From: Lineus longissimus
Lineage: Eukaryota; Nemertea; Pilidiophora; Heteronemertea; Lineidae
Direction: 5' to 3'
Assembly (NCBI RefSeq): GCF_910592395.1
Contig: NC_088314.1
Span: 13,146,001-13,210,000, forward strand
Length of the DNA stretch: 64,000 bases
Position numbers and translations under genes: made by a program
The notes under the pieces: model-generated
Told to the model about the DNA's origin: nothing
The model's input: the letters and a program-made list of their open reading frames with translations, nothing else
Databases searched by the model: none
Shown: piece by piece, positions 11,009 through 23,208 of the stretch
Layout of the letters: each line of letters starts with the position of its first letter
Numbering within the stretch: the stretch's first letter is position 1

Positions 11009-12349
11009 TTTCTAAAGGAAAAAACCTTTCTTATGCTTCGGAATTAATTTCTGACAAACAAAAACATACGAGAGAACAATTTAATATGATTATAGCCGAT
11101 ATATTAGTACATAGATCAGTAGCTTAGTGGATATCATGATATTGTATCACCACTACTGCAGTTAACCGCAAGCCACGTAAAAAAAGACATAGGTAAGGTA
11201 GGGCCTAGGGCATGCCATGCCTGCCCTGGCTGCCTATCATGGCACTGCGACTGTCGTGGCCAATCCCATACAATGGGCGTATCATCATGGCATTGTCCAA
11301 AGTCTGCTTCTTAAGGATTAAGATGTGTTCTGCTTGAGGTCATTTGACTAGGCCAGTTTCGGCTATTTTGTCAAAAAGCCCTGTGCCCATGGCCATGTGG
11401 CAATGGGAATGCACACGATGAATGCATGCACTGTGTAGGCCTACACACAGCTGGCTCTGAAAGCATGCGCCGATGCGACGCACGGAAAGAGATCAGTATC
11501 GAAAAAGATTTCTTCTTACCTACTGCAAATGCTTAATAATCTATAACTGTTGACCCGTGATGATCAGAGCGAGGGCATGGTCGATCAAGGAGGGATGAAG
11601 AACATATGATTTGCTGGTTACATCAGCTCCCCCATGTGCGATTGGCATTGTATGTCAATCAGTGGAGTCAATCAGCAGAGCCGGCAAATGACGTAATCTC
11701 GCGAGACCAGAGTTCTGTAACTAACTGACGAGGGCGAGGCCATTTCCGGACTAAAATAAGATCATTTTACTGCTGCACTCGAAACTGAGATCAAAATTTT
11801 TTCTTCAAAACGAATTGCTTTGTAATATTTTGCGACCTACTTTCAAGCGTACGTAAGCGTACGTTCGTTGATTCCGTATGTAGTGGGCAGGTCTGCCCAA
11901 AATAAAATACATCACAATATCAGATTTTAAAAAATCCCGCAAACAAAAATAGAAAATCAACATATTCAAGATATTCTTAAAAAATGATGGCAGTACATTT
12001 ATTGGCACAATTATTATTGAACATACAGCTGCACCAGCGCCTGGATGGAGAGAATACCGAAACGACGGCGGAGGATCGGAGCCAAATCGTTGACAGTGGT
12101 AACAGAGAGACATAACCACACAACCTGCGCTGGGGAGATTGGAAAACACGTTGTTATTGTCGTCTTTGTGTTTCTATGCCTGCGGGTCCCGCTGTAGATC
12201 AGAAAGAGAGACTATTTCTGGGACTGCTTTTATACTTATTTGCAGACACGTTTGTTGCACCAGATCACTTCCACCCGCATCTACAGCCTCATTGCGGACG
12301 AGGGTACGTCAGACATAATATGTAAAGAGCAAGCTCTAGTGAACTCACA
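11009..12349. other. No supported gene
   Basis: Short frames only. A 114-codon minus-strand frame at 12149-11805 shows no recognisable motif. Confidence 0.5.
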
Positions 12350-12512
12350 CAACTGTTTGACATGGGGGAGCCCCCCAAACCCCCGTCCTTCTGACATATT
12401 TAGCCAGTACATTGGGGGATGAGTCCCCCAAACCCCCTCCCCCGTTCTCTGAAAGTGACGGGTTTTAGTCAGTACATTGGGGGGAAGGCCCCCCAACCCC
12501 CCCCCCCCCCCC
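12350..12512. repeat. G/C hairpin minisatellite, three units
   Basis: Three units, each with a G run followed by a complementary C run and then AACCCCC (about 12363, 12414, 12478), are separated by a partly conserved spacer ending in 'agtacatt'. Related units occur at 38690-39130, 39665-39705 and 40083-40120. Each unit can fold as a GC hairpin with a C-rich tail. Confidence 0.6.
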
Positions 12513-12852
12513 ATTGGACTCTAAAAATAGAATTCCTTGGAGACGCTGAACAAGAAGGCCCCATAAAGAAATAGTCCCCGCCCCGGTAGCTGTCTCATAT
12601 CTGCTGACAGAAGCAGCTCTTTGTGGTGAAATAATAATTGAATTTTCCACCTGCTAGCCTAGATATTTGTGTATGTTTCTTCATCTGTTAGTTAATAACG
12701 AATTTTTGTAGCTGATATATTCTTAATTGTTTTAATGCGTTTTTTTGGATTCGTTTGGCGCCAAAATCAAGAATGGCAAATTTACGATCTTGACACTAGA
12801 GGCGCTGATGTCGTTTTGGAACGGTAGATGCTAAATCGGACAGCAAGGCGGT

Positions 12853-13169
12853 GCGATTTATTTTTTCACACCAGGTGCGGCCATTTTGTTTTCCATATAT
12901 GGCATAATTTGTGCAGCATCGTCATTGCATGTAGAATGTACGTTTTTCGAGAAAAAAATTGGGATCCTTGCGAGAGCTAAGCGAACTAATTATCGCGCGC
13001 TAAAACAAAAGGTAGGTCATTCAGTGCGGTGACCGGCGCGCGAACTCAATGGGGATTTCCAAAACCAAAAACGTCAATTCATTCGTATGAATAAATGAAT
13101 AAATTATGACGCGTTTGCCATATATGGAAAACAAAATGGCCGCACCTGGTGTGAAAAAATAAATCGCCC
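12853..13169. mobile_element. 317-bp MITE with long terminal inverted repeats
   Basis: The first about 53 bases (starting GCGATTTATTTTTTCACACC) recur inverted at the right end, apparently without mismatch over the shared part. AGGCGGT lies directly outside both ends (12846-12852 and 13170-13176) and is a likely 7-bp target duplication. There is no coding capacity. The superfamily is uncertain. Confidence 0.7.
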
Positions 13170-13348
13170 AGGCGGTACGGGAACTCCTGCACTCTGACCA
13201 CGTGACCTACATCATTACTTTACAGTTCCGGCACTGGGTTGAGTTTGGCAGTTACTAGAAATCACGTGACTGGATCTGGATTTAGTAGTGTTCAAACTGA
13301 CTTTTTTGAAGTAAAGTACGTAAATCGAGAAGAAGAGGACGTTTGTGA

Positions 13349-13448
13349 NNNNNNNNNNNNNNNNNNNNNNNNNNNNNNNNNNNNNNNNNNNNNNNNNNNN
13401 NNNNNNNNNNNNNNNNNNNNNNNNNNNNNNNNNNNNNNNNNNNNNNNN
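13349..13448. other. Assembly gap, 100 N
   Basis: Exactly 100 N, a conventional placeholder for a gap of unknown size. The flanks both contain 'gacgtttg', so a short overlap is possible. Confidence 0.98.
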
Positions 13449-15689
13449 ACAGACGTTTGCATTGTCTGCAATGAAATGTCACAACTGTCTCCGACGACGT
13501 TGTCCTGTATGTCCTAGCAGACGATTTTTAAATACATGATGTCCCACACCCGCACTTCAGTGGCGCCGGTGTGAATAAATCTACTTGCGTGAATGGTCAA
13601 TGGCTCATGACGTCATGAAATAATTGGAATCACGTCCGACGTGGTAACTGTGGGTGCGGTGCGTCGTGAATGAAGGATCGGCCAACGCGCGGCCCGTATG
13701 GAATGCGACAAACTGTACCGGAACCAGAATTGTCATGGGACTGCACAATTTTTTCAGATTTGATGGACATGATGGATATATGAATTTTGTTTACACTTTA
13801 TACATACGTAACCATTACACTCACTACGTTGTGTGAGTTATGATCAGGATGGTGGGCAGCGTCAGGCCAACAGTGTCTGCAACACACTGGGCAGGGGCAG
13901 AGGCAGGGTGAATCAGCTCAACAAAGCCAGAAAACGACGCTACGTAACGTTTCCTACACTCGCTTGATATGGATCTCGCGAGACTAGAGTGGGGCAGGGA
14001 CCGGGGCAGGGGCAGGGGTAAAAAACTAATTTCATATTCCAGGTTAAAAACAGGGCCGCATTTACTAGATGGGGTGTGTGTGGGGGGGGGGGGAACTGAC
14101 CTCAGGCATCGCCGACCGAGAAACGTGTTTGTCCTGAAGATTAATGACTTTGTCTTGGTGTCTCAACCACTCCCAGAGATGATGCCCAAGTCCCCATGAC
14201 AAAAATATGACAAAAAATACGGACCCAAATGATGGGAGGACCACGCATCGCCCAGTGGCCCACCATGCAATCAATAAAAATCATGAAGAGATATGACAAG
14301 ACGGTTATAAGCGTTAACAATATATCTTCACGGTTGGGATATACGCAGGCGCATACATTCATGCAGTGAAACATCGTTAAAAAGCGTTAAACAAAATATC
14401 TTGGGATATGGAGATTCGTATCCTGAGCGCTACATACAGTCAGACGAATCTTAACAGAAACCGCCTCGTTACGATATACATCTCCTGTATCAGGTGCCAA
14501 TACACAGTGCAGAATTTTGTAGCGTTTTTGCCTCAACGCGGGCTGTAATGCATTCTACCAAGGACTTATATTAACGAAGTCTTTATAAATCCGTGATACT
14601 AACCCGTGCTGTGCATAATTGATGCATGACCGGAAACCCAAACAGAAAAACACACACACTTTGGTCGCCCAATGCATGCACCAAATGAAATGAACAATTG
14701 CCATTTTGCCAAGACCAACCTTGTGCTGGAGGGAAGTACATAGGCGGGGGTGAATACTACCAGAACAGCTTATGTGAGCAGCCAATCGAAATCACAGAGC
14801 ACTTTTGATGGACCTGGTAAAATGATGGGCACGTATATGAAATAATTGGACATTATGCCACATTATTATTCACATGAGATTCTAGGTGAAGGCTTGTCGT
14901 CGACGTACGGAACATAGCATGTGCATTTCTTTATTTTCATCGAATTTCTTTCGAATAACGATGTCATTGGCATCAACCCATTTCTTCTTCCTAAAAAGGT
15001 TGCATTGGTCAGCTGGAATAGAAGAGGGAAAGTTTTTTTGCATCATTATAATCTTCCATCATGCACAAACCAACACTGTATACAAAACATATGTGGGGGG
15101 GGGGGGGGGACTTTCACTCTTATCTCCTTATCTCCTTTTTTCTTGAAGAAAACATTACTAATTAAATTCATTCTTAACTTCAGATCTATTTATTTAAGGA
15201 AGATAATGATACATTACTCATTTTAAGAATTAATACTTGAGTATTTGGCAAAATCTATTTTTGTGTATTGCCCGAAAATACGTTCTGTTGTCATAGGTTA
15301 AAACAATGATGTATGTATTATTTCATAATTCAGCACTTTTCAAACTCTATTTACATGACAAGGTTTTTAAAATCTTTTAGTGAATTAAACATACTTTTAG
15401 TGTTATTTATTGAGGAGAAAGATAAAAAGTGCCTGCCGGATATAATTTTTGTCTCTAGCCCGGGTACATTTAAGGTAAAGAGTATCCTCCAAGTCTGGCT
15501 GGTCCGGATCCTATGAGATTAGTGATTTGTGATCAAACCACGAATAAGAAAATTAACAGCTAAACCATATCATACTTACGTCGGCAGCTGTGCTCTGAAA
15601 AGAAAGAAAGAAATTACTCCACTGACGCAAAAACTATTTTACTCACTTGTAAACCGCTCTCCGGCATCACACGTTGCTTGTAGATTCAA
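13449..15689. other. No supported gene
   Basis: Short frames only, with poly-G runs near 14081-14093 and 15092-15110. A few 'ggggcaggg' repeats lie near 13888-14020. Nothing was assigned. Confidence 0.5.
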
Positions 15690-16164
15690 AGTGGCCACGC
15701 CTTTCAACTAATGTACTCATCTTCGTGGTTTTTTGTTTCAGAACCTGCACATGCGTACAATCCAGTTCTCCAATGGCACAAGGAAATTGATATTTAGCTT
15801 GTCATGAATCCTTTACAGCAGTCTGAATATCTGCTGCTTCAGTTTGAAACTGGATCCGGCTTTCTCTACAATCTGGTCAACAATAGCAGCAAAGGTCCTT
15901 GATACTGTGCACTGATGTATCCCAATGTTTTTGCCAACGCCGAGCTGAAAACCTGGATCCCCAACATGCCTAAAAAAACTCCATTTGCTGCTTGGAGGAA
16001 AGAGTGCCACCCCTAGTCTCATTTCGCTCTCCAAGAAAATGTTCGGCCATCCAAATGACGTTTTCCTCATTAAATCGAAATACCGATCGATACGTTGGAC
16101 CTGATGTTGGTCTTCGTGCGTTATACTCCTTCCTCTTCCTCGGTACACCCATAAATGCAGCCAT
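15690..16164 (-). pseudogene. Decayed Harbinger transposase N-terminal half
   Basis: From an ATG at 16164 the frame reads MAAFMGVPRKRKEYNARRP through to QQMEFF. It then breaks in a run of seven T (near 15972) and continues in another frame with a HARBI1-like helix-turn-helix segment (KNIGIHQCTVSRTF). A further frame change leads to FPCAIGELDCTHVQV near 15755-15785, which contains the first catalytic Asp. Stops and frameshifts continue beyond that point. The rest of the catalytic domain is not recognisable. The AT-rich 16200-16445, with repeated 'agtaaatact' and 'tatgcata' blocks, may be its upstream subterminal region. Confidence 0.7.
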
Positions 16165-17299
16165 TTCCCAAAAATACGTCTCTCCTGTTTGACTTCCAAG
16201 GTTGGTCTGGAGCTACCTTGGAATTTTTAAGTATTTACTAGAGGATTGGTAGTAATTACTTCGTGTTATGCATACTGATTGAAGTATCTACTTATTTTGG
16301 AGTAAACGCTAGAGGAGTAAATACTTCTTGCTTCTACTAGTAGTAAAAAATTTTAAGTAAAAGGTTTTACTTAATATTTATGCATACAGATGGCAGTTTA
16401 TACTAGACATGTCAAGTAAAATGTATTTACTAATTTTTATGCATACCACCCATTGGCTCGGTGATTGTAACTGACCACAAAGCCTGTGGAACATGTGAAA
16501 CCGCCGCGGTTTCCGTTGTAATCGTGGTAATGGAATCGGACCGTAAAGGAGTACTATACGCCGTGACATTTTCTTTGAACTGAAGCCGTCTATAAATAAA
16601 AAAGTGCAATGATTTTTATAAATTAAGATAATTACCTTTGCAAGTCCCGTCATGGACTGTTATGTCTCTGGTGGCGACAGGATCCTTTCGATCAGCATGT
16701 CGAACAACGTCAAAACGAGCTGAAAGAAATGTCGGCATCATTAAATATAATATTATAGCCCCATCTGCACCTATGCTCAATTAAGTTATCATGTTTAGTA
16801 CATCCGCTGAACCACGAATATGTCAAAAAATGTATTTCTTAACGCAAGAATTTATCTGACAGTTATAGTCCAGGAACGTGTGTGCAATGCAATTTGTTAT
16901 AGATTATAAACGCGTACGTTTGGAGCGACTATTTCAATTTTTAGTATCCAAACTCAAAAGCTGGCACGATCGAATTTTTAACCAGCAATAAGAGATGCAG
17001 TGATGACACATTTGACTATTGCAAACTTTTCGTCTGCAAATAGTGCGTATTTGAGTTTAAAACTCAGGTAATCGTTGGCGAAAAACATTTCCAATAATTC
17101 CATTTGGCTGCATTGGAAAAATGGACATCATCTTGTATTTAAATTTTTTTTTAGTTTAATAATCATGCTATAGTTATTTTGATTTTTGTGTACCATTAGC
17201 AAAGGCTTAGTTTTATTGCAATACACCCCTCCATCCGTTCACCATGTTGGATTTTCCTACAATCCAATTGAGAGCATTCTAGCATGACACACCACTGGG
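16165..17299. other. AT-rich spacer, no supported gene
   Basis: Repeated 'agtaa/ttact' blocks occur at 16200-16445. Two short minus-strand open pieces flanked by splice-like sites (16720-16637 and 16610-16440) were seen but not assigned. Confidence 0.4.
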
Positions 17300-17527
17300 C
17301 CTTATATGAGTTAGGCCATATGAATGCCTAATTTCCATTCATTGACCACGTCCACGACGCTTACCACACTGCTTACCACACTGCCATTGTACGCCCTTCA
17401 TTGATCAACCAAAGCATAGGCCTTCTACTACTACGAACTCTTGCTATACATCCAAAGGATTATCGTCATACGTTCACAGTTCTTCTCAGAATAGTGCATC
17501 TGGATTTACAACGACGACTTTATCTAC

Positions 17528-17615
17528 CTCAACTCTTCCGCGACAACTTCCTCAACTCTTCCTCTACTCTTCCGCAACTCTTCCACAACTCTTCCGCAGC
17601 TCTTCCTCAACTCAA
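17528..17615 (+). repeat. 'caactcttcc' repeats in the LINE 5' UTR
   Basis: About seven imperfect copies of a 10-12-bp pyrimidine-rich unit lie directly upstream of the ORF1 ATG at 17617. They may belong to the 5' UTR or internal promoter. Confidence 0.6.
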
Positions 17616-17616
17616 C

Positions 17617-18972
17617 ATGGCCAGCTTCAACAAGTCCCAGCCCAAGCCAACCTGCCTAGCCTTCATGCATCTGGAATCGCCGCTCAACGCCATCGCATTT
17701 GATCACGAGATCAACCACCACCTGGGGAAGGACAACGGAATCAACACGGTGACGCAGCTAAACAGTAAGCTTTACCGTATCCTTTTTCACTCAGAACAGC
17801 ACACCAACTCCGCATTAAAGCACTACAAGGGTCAAATACAAGGGTCCCGCTTAGAACCACCTCGCAGGAAATCCAGAGATACCGAAAATCAAAACACAGT
17901 CATCCTCAAAAATGTAGCCCCAGATATAGATCCCCAATTCCTCTTTGACCACATAAAAACTCACTGCAAATACAACATAACAAAAATAGAACGCATCTAC
18001 AACAGAAAAACTAACATTCCCACATATCTATGCAAGGTATACACAGGTAATCAGTCAACGGCCGACTCCATGTTAACCGCCGGACACATCAAAGTAAACC
18101 ACCTGGTCTTCCAGACGGAAAAGCCACATCGATTCAGCCTCCCCACGAGATGTTTTCACTGCCAAGGGTTTGACCACCGGGCTAGCTCCTGCCAGAACCA
18201 GCGTAGATGTCCCGACTGCTCCGAGGACCACCCAAAAGACACTGAATGCCCAACTAAAGCTAAACTCTGCGCAAACTGCGGCCAACCTCACGCAGCCTAC
18301 AGCAAGGAATGCCCAGCCTGGATCTCCAAGGTTAAGGAAAATCAAGCCACGCAGCGTATCAAGGTACAGGTAACAAAACAACATAGCATTAGCCAACACA
18401 CAGACAAAAACATCGTGCTCACACTTAACAACAAAGTCAGCAGCCTACAAAAAGAGGTCAGCACCCTCAAACAACAAAACCACACTCAAATTGAATCTCT
18501 CCAGGCCAGCCACGAACAACTCACCATACGAGTCGAAGGTGAATCCGTCAATGCCGCCACCATGTGCGATATTGCCAAGGTCAAGGACGACATCGAAGAT
18601 CTTCGTCTCGAACTAAAAGAAGAAATTAAAACAGAACTCTCAACGCTCGAAGCTAAAATGAATAAAACAGTGGAATAAGTATTCGCCAAGCACGTCCTCC
18701 CAGCACTCTCTCAAATTAAAGAACTAAAGGAATTCCAGAAAAACACAACATCCGCCCTAGAAGCCATCATGGAGCATATGGGGATTGGTAAACGAAAAGA
18801 AACATCCACAGAAACTCCCAAAGCAACAACATCATCAAGAGACCCCACACCCAACCCGGCCAAGCGACCCGCACATAGATCCCCAGATATAACATCATCA
18901 AGGAGCAAACAAGCAAAACTAAACGTCTCAAGCAAAGCCACTACTAACTTCACCAAAGCCCCATCCAAGTAA
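17617..18972 (+). pseudogene. LINE ORF1 (gag-like nucleic acid-binding protein) with in-frame stop
   Basis: The ATG at 17617 (MASFNKSQPK) is the best start; the open frame upstream lacks an ATG. The protein would bind LINE RNA. Three zinc knuckles are visible: CFHCQGFDHRASSC, CPDCSEDHPKDTEC and CANCGQPHAAYSKEC, preceded by a domain typical of Jockey-type ORF1. A coiled-coil-like stretch follows (NNKVSSLQKEVSTLKQQN). A TAA at 18676-18678 ends the frame after 353 codons. The same frame then stays open for 97 more codons to 18972 (KRKETSTETPK, a Lys/Ser/Thr-rich tail), so the stop is best read as one nonsense change in a protein of about 451 residues. Confidence 0.8.
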
Positions 18973-19041
18973 ACTACATCAACTCATATCACAACACCAA
19001 CTCATATCACAACACCTACACCAAACAGAAGCTAATACATC

Positions 19042-22000
19042 ATGAAGGACTCGATTAGTCTTCTCCACCTCAACTGCCAGGGATTCTCAACAGCGAAACC
19101 CGATGTGGACCTACTCATCCAGGAACACGAACCAGATATCGTCAGCCTCCAGGAAACACGGCGACAAGGTCCATCCCAACCACAGTACCAGGGATACACC
19201 GCCCACCACGTACCAAGAAACTACAACGGCGAAGCTGGGACAACACTCCTCGTCAAATCAAATATTCCAGCCAGACGTCTCACCAGTACAGACATACCAT
19301 CAAACTACCCTCCAAACTGCATCACTGTAGATCTCCTCATATCCAAACCAACACCATTACGCATCATAACACACTATGCCCAAGAGGCTAAACTCCCATA
19401 TAGCTTCCTCAGCACACAACTCGCAAACCACCCAAATACAGTTCTCACTGGCGACCTTAATGCCCGCCATCCTACATTCGGTGATAGCACAGTCAACCAA
19501 AATGGCCGCTACCTCAACTACCTCCACTGGGATAACATCATCCACAGCGTCAACCCAGGTCAAGCCACCAGGTACTCACAATGTGACAAGCAAATCGCAT
19601 CAGTGCTTGATTTCATCATTGGGACAAACGATACCTACCCACGTATAACGGACTTCAAGGTTCTGGGTCCAGTTGCCAGTGATCATCGTCCAATACTTGC
19701 AAACATCACCACAGCCCCCTTCAAGCCGAGCGCCACCTACAAACCAAAGCCAAGATTCGACAAAGCAGACTGGGATGCCTACAAACGCGGGATCTCAGAA
19801 AAAATCCGATTACTTCCACCTGTCAACCAAACCAGAGACTCAGTTGATGCTTCAACTCGCTCACTCACAGACATCATCAAAACCGCGGACAAAAACCACA
19901 TCCCAAAGACGTCCCAACGCCGTCGACAACCTATCCCAGCCCACATTGTCAAGCTCATCAAAGAACGCAAAGATCTCAAACGAAGGTTCCAACTACATCA
20001 CGATAGAGCCCTAAAGAAACGTATCAACCAACTCAGATCCCTGATTCACGACGAAATCAACAAATATCGAGAAATCACAGAAGAAAATCGCTGGAAAAAT
20101 CTCACACACAAAAACCCTCAAACTTTCTGGAACACAGTCCGTAAATTCATGAAAAAGGAACAACACCCAGCAACTCAAACTCTACATCACAACAACAATA
20201 CATTCACCACACCAGAGGAACAGTCTAACTGTTTCTATGACCTCTACAAAGATATACACAGCATCCCAGATCCAAGGCCGGGCTCAGAACAACTCAACCA
20301 GGATGTCCAGATGTTCATCAACTCGCTGAACACAACAAGAGCTGAACACTGCAAGATAACGGAATTCAGCACCACGGTTACTCCAGCAGACGTTCTGACA
20401 GCCATCAAAAGCACGCGAAATACAGCACCGGGCGAAGATGGTCTCTACTACTCGCACATCAAAAATCTGCCGCTAGATGCACTACGCTTCCTCGCTCAAA
20501 TATATCAAACATGCATACAAACACAATATTTCCCAACACTGTGGAAACAAGGCACAACCATCCTCCTACCAAAACCAAACAAAGACCACTCAAACCCTAA
20601 GAACTATCGTCCAATCACACTCCTCCCGGCATTAGGCAAAACACTAGAACGCATAATAAACATCAGGCTCCGACAACACCTGGAGGACAATGGTAAACTA
20701 AATGAATATCAATCGGGATACCGCAACGGCCGCAGCACAGCAGATCCAATCACGAGATTCCTACAACATGCCAGTCATCATGTCCACCGCGGAAACACCG
20801 TCATGGCTGCGTTTTATGACGTAGAAAAGGCTTTTGACAAAGTTTGGCACGATGGCCTAATTTATAAACTACGCGCAAATGAAAATTTCTCCACTGGTCT
20901 AATACGTCTCCTCAGAAACTTTCTCACAAATCGGTCAACTAGATTTAGAGTAGCACAACATCATAGCGCTAGACTCCCGATTCCAGCCGGGACACCTCAG
21001 GGAAGTGTTCTCTCACCTACGCTATTTCTTCTCTGGGTCAATGACATTCCATCACCACCGCCAGGTAACAACGGTCAGGAACAATACGCCGATGATTTAA
21101 CCGCATGGGCCGCTCATAAAGAATACTTCATTGCTAGGGACATGCTCCAAGAACAAAACGATCAAATCGCCGTCTGGAGTGACCAGTGGAGGACTACATA
21201 CAACGCCGCTAAAACGCAATTCATCGCTATATCAAAACGTGAACTCCAAAATCCAAACGCCGCCTACATCTACGTCCGCAACGTGCGCATTAATGCTACA
21301 GACACTGTCATCGCCCTCGGCATCACCATAGACAAGAGGCTCACCATGAGACCACACTTCAAGCTGATGTACGACCGAGTCTGCAAACGCATTCCACTCC
21401 TGAAAGCCATCGCCGGTTCGCGAAATTTTTTTCTGCAGGATACTTCTGCCACAGTGTACATCTGACAGCCAATCACAATTGGCGCGATCTTTGACGTCAC
21501 ACTGTTTATTTATGCATGATAATGCAAATACAATGGACGATACCGAGTCGCATGCCGAGTGCCACTTCAACTGTGAATGTGACAATAATTGTCTGACCCC
21601 AAGTATGCTCAACTCAAGGTTTGTGTCGTAGTGTTTAGGAATGAATTGCACAGATTCATTGTAAAATTGATGATATTATGCGTACAAAAGAGGCATCAGC
21701 TGATCTGATCCTACATTGCAGTGCATGCATTGATTTGTGAAATTTTAAGGGGCAGTGACACTGACAGTGTTGCCAATGTTGATAATTATTAAAGGGACAG
21801 TGTATCCGATGTCTGCTGTTGAAGGTATCAGGCCTATTTTGGTAGTTTGAACATTGTTGAAGGGCCATTGTATAAAACACATTTTGACAAGCAAACAAAA
21901 TAAAATTGAATGGTGGCGCCACCTATGCATATACAGCAGAACTAGTTACACGGTTGACAGATAAACATTCAACCTCGGCTATTTTGCCGAGCACAGTGCG

Positions 22001-22655
22001 CCTTAACAGACAAGTCCAATAAATACAGTCCACTCGACAATGAAAATACATGTTAAGATACTGCAAATAAATATATTTTAGCTAATATACTCCTCTAACC
22101 ATTTGCTAACTTGTTCTTTCCAAGATTATCAGAACACGTGGCATTGTTGACATTATTGCGCCATGTGGAAAGATGATGTCAACAAAGACACGTGCTTGCC
22201 TTGAATTCTGATTGGCTGTCAGATGTACACTATGGCAGAAGTATCCTGCAGAAAAAAATTTCGCCGCCGGTTCATACTACAAGCCACGCGCGCCACCTGA
22301 GATAACTCTACGTGTTTATAAAACTATGATCAGGCCAATCATGGAGTATTGTCCAACTGCACTTACTTTCTTCGATAACGACGAGTACGGCAGGCTTGAA
22401 AACCTACGTACTATGAGTTATAAAATCGCATACGGTATCCCAAAATCATTTCACAGTCGATACGTCGCAGATTCTATGCCAACAAACGAAACGCCAAAGG
22501 CCCGAATCGAACATCTCGCCAAAAAGTACGTGAATAACAACAAACGCGCGCCGTCAATTCAAGCCCTCATCAATCAAGCTAAAGACAGACTTCCATTCAA
22601 ACTCCGCGATCCACTGCGCCATACACTAATTGGAAAAGCACTACTCATGGATTAA
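19042..22655 (+). pseudogene. LINE ORF2 (endonuclease-reverse transcriptase), split by an insertion
   Basis: The two coding parts are 19042-21419 and 22274-22655, about 919 codons together. The first has AP-endonuclease motifs (HLNCQG with Asn11, SLQET with Glu38, GDLNARHP, SDHRPI) and reverse transcriptase motifs (YRPITLLPALGKTLER, YDVEKAFDKVWHD, GTPQGSVLSPT, and QYADDL with the catalytic pair). The second part holds the conserved C-terminal region (TLRVYKTMIRPIMEYCPTA, then EYGRLENLR). Between them lies an 845-bp inverted-repeat element with a 9-bp target duplication. The frame is shared across the join if the insert and one duplication are ignored. The enzyme would nick target DNA and prime cDNA synthesis. 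Confidence 0.88.
21420..22264. mobile_element. 845-bp terminal-inverted-repeat element inside LINE ORF2
   Basis: The ends start GCGAAATTTTTTTCTGCAGG and are inverted copies over about 58 bp with one mismatch in the first 50. They are flanked by CGCCGGTTC at 21411-21419 and 22265-22273. A 9-bp duplication suits Mutator-like elements. There is no transposase, so it is non-autonomous. A 32-codon Cys-rich frame begins at 21533. Confidence 0.85.
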
Positions 22656-22728
22656 AAAATAGCACTCATTTCAGGGAAACTGGTTGATTGGATTGTTTTG
22701 CCAGTCACCAGGTTAATACCTTCATCAC

Positions 22729-23055
22729 ACCAATGCAATCATCACTCACACACAGCCTATTACATCTCTCAGTGGGGACGAGGAGTGCATTCGTTCGTTT
22801 TGCCGGTTACTGGTCTCCACTGTATACATTACACAATCCGTTACATAAACACAGCCAAACACTACAATAACAAACCACAAAGTAAATACAACACACCAAT
22901 GCAATCATCATTCACACAGCTTATTACATCTCTCAGTGGTATTATAAAATTAAAATTAAAATAAAAATAAAAAATAAAATAAAATAAAAAGAAATAAATA
23001 AAAAACACAGCCAAACACTACCATAACAAACCACAAAGTAAATACAACATATTAA
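22729..23055 (+). repeat. Duplicated LINE 3' UTR block with A-rich insert
   Basis: A block starting CACCAATGCAATCATCA at 22729 and ending with 'aaagtaaatacaaca' recurs from 22893 with few changes. In the second copy the middle is replaced by an A-rich (aaaat)n stretch at about 22940-23005. This may be an end-to-end duplication or two successive insertions. Confidence 0.6.
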
Positions 23056-23059
23056 ACAA

Positions 23060-23208
23060 TGGGGAAAGACTTCAATGCAAATACGCACATTTACAAATTG
23101 CTTATACATACATTGACACACCAAGCCTTTTGCCTCCTTTGCCACTGTCCAGACTGTACTACTTCCAATCTTCAAAGTTAAACCTTCTCCACATGCAGGG
23201 CTGAACAT
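23060..23208 (-). pseudogene. Possible PIF/Harbinger transposase fragment
   Basis: A minus-strand frame contains LKIGSSTVWTVAKEAKGLV, reminiscent of the helix-turn-helix segment upstream of the catalytic domain in PIF/Harbinger transposases. No catalytic motif follows, because the LINE tail abuts it. Confidence 0.3.

Larger units (their letters stand above)
17300..23055 (+). mobile_element. Jockey-like non-LTR retrotransposon (LINE)
   Basis: It has two ORFs: ORF1 with three CCHC-type zinc knuckles and ORF2 with an endonuclease and a reverse transcriptase but no RNase H. This matches the Jockey group. The 5' boundary is approximate. The 3' UTR contains a duplicated block and an A-rich (aaaat)n stretch. 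ORF1 has a premature stop and ORF2 is split by another element, so this copy is inactive. Confidence 0.8.

Noticed and set aside
13239-13540. Zinc-finger-like frame spanning the N gap (TDVCIVCNEMSQ)
   Set aside because: Half the frame is N and the cysteine pattern is not completed.
16440-16720. Two-exon minus-strand gene fragment
   Set aside because: Splice-like sites exist and one frame is open, but the joined frame has no recognisable domain and the better-looking amino-acid frames do not match in phase.
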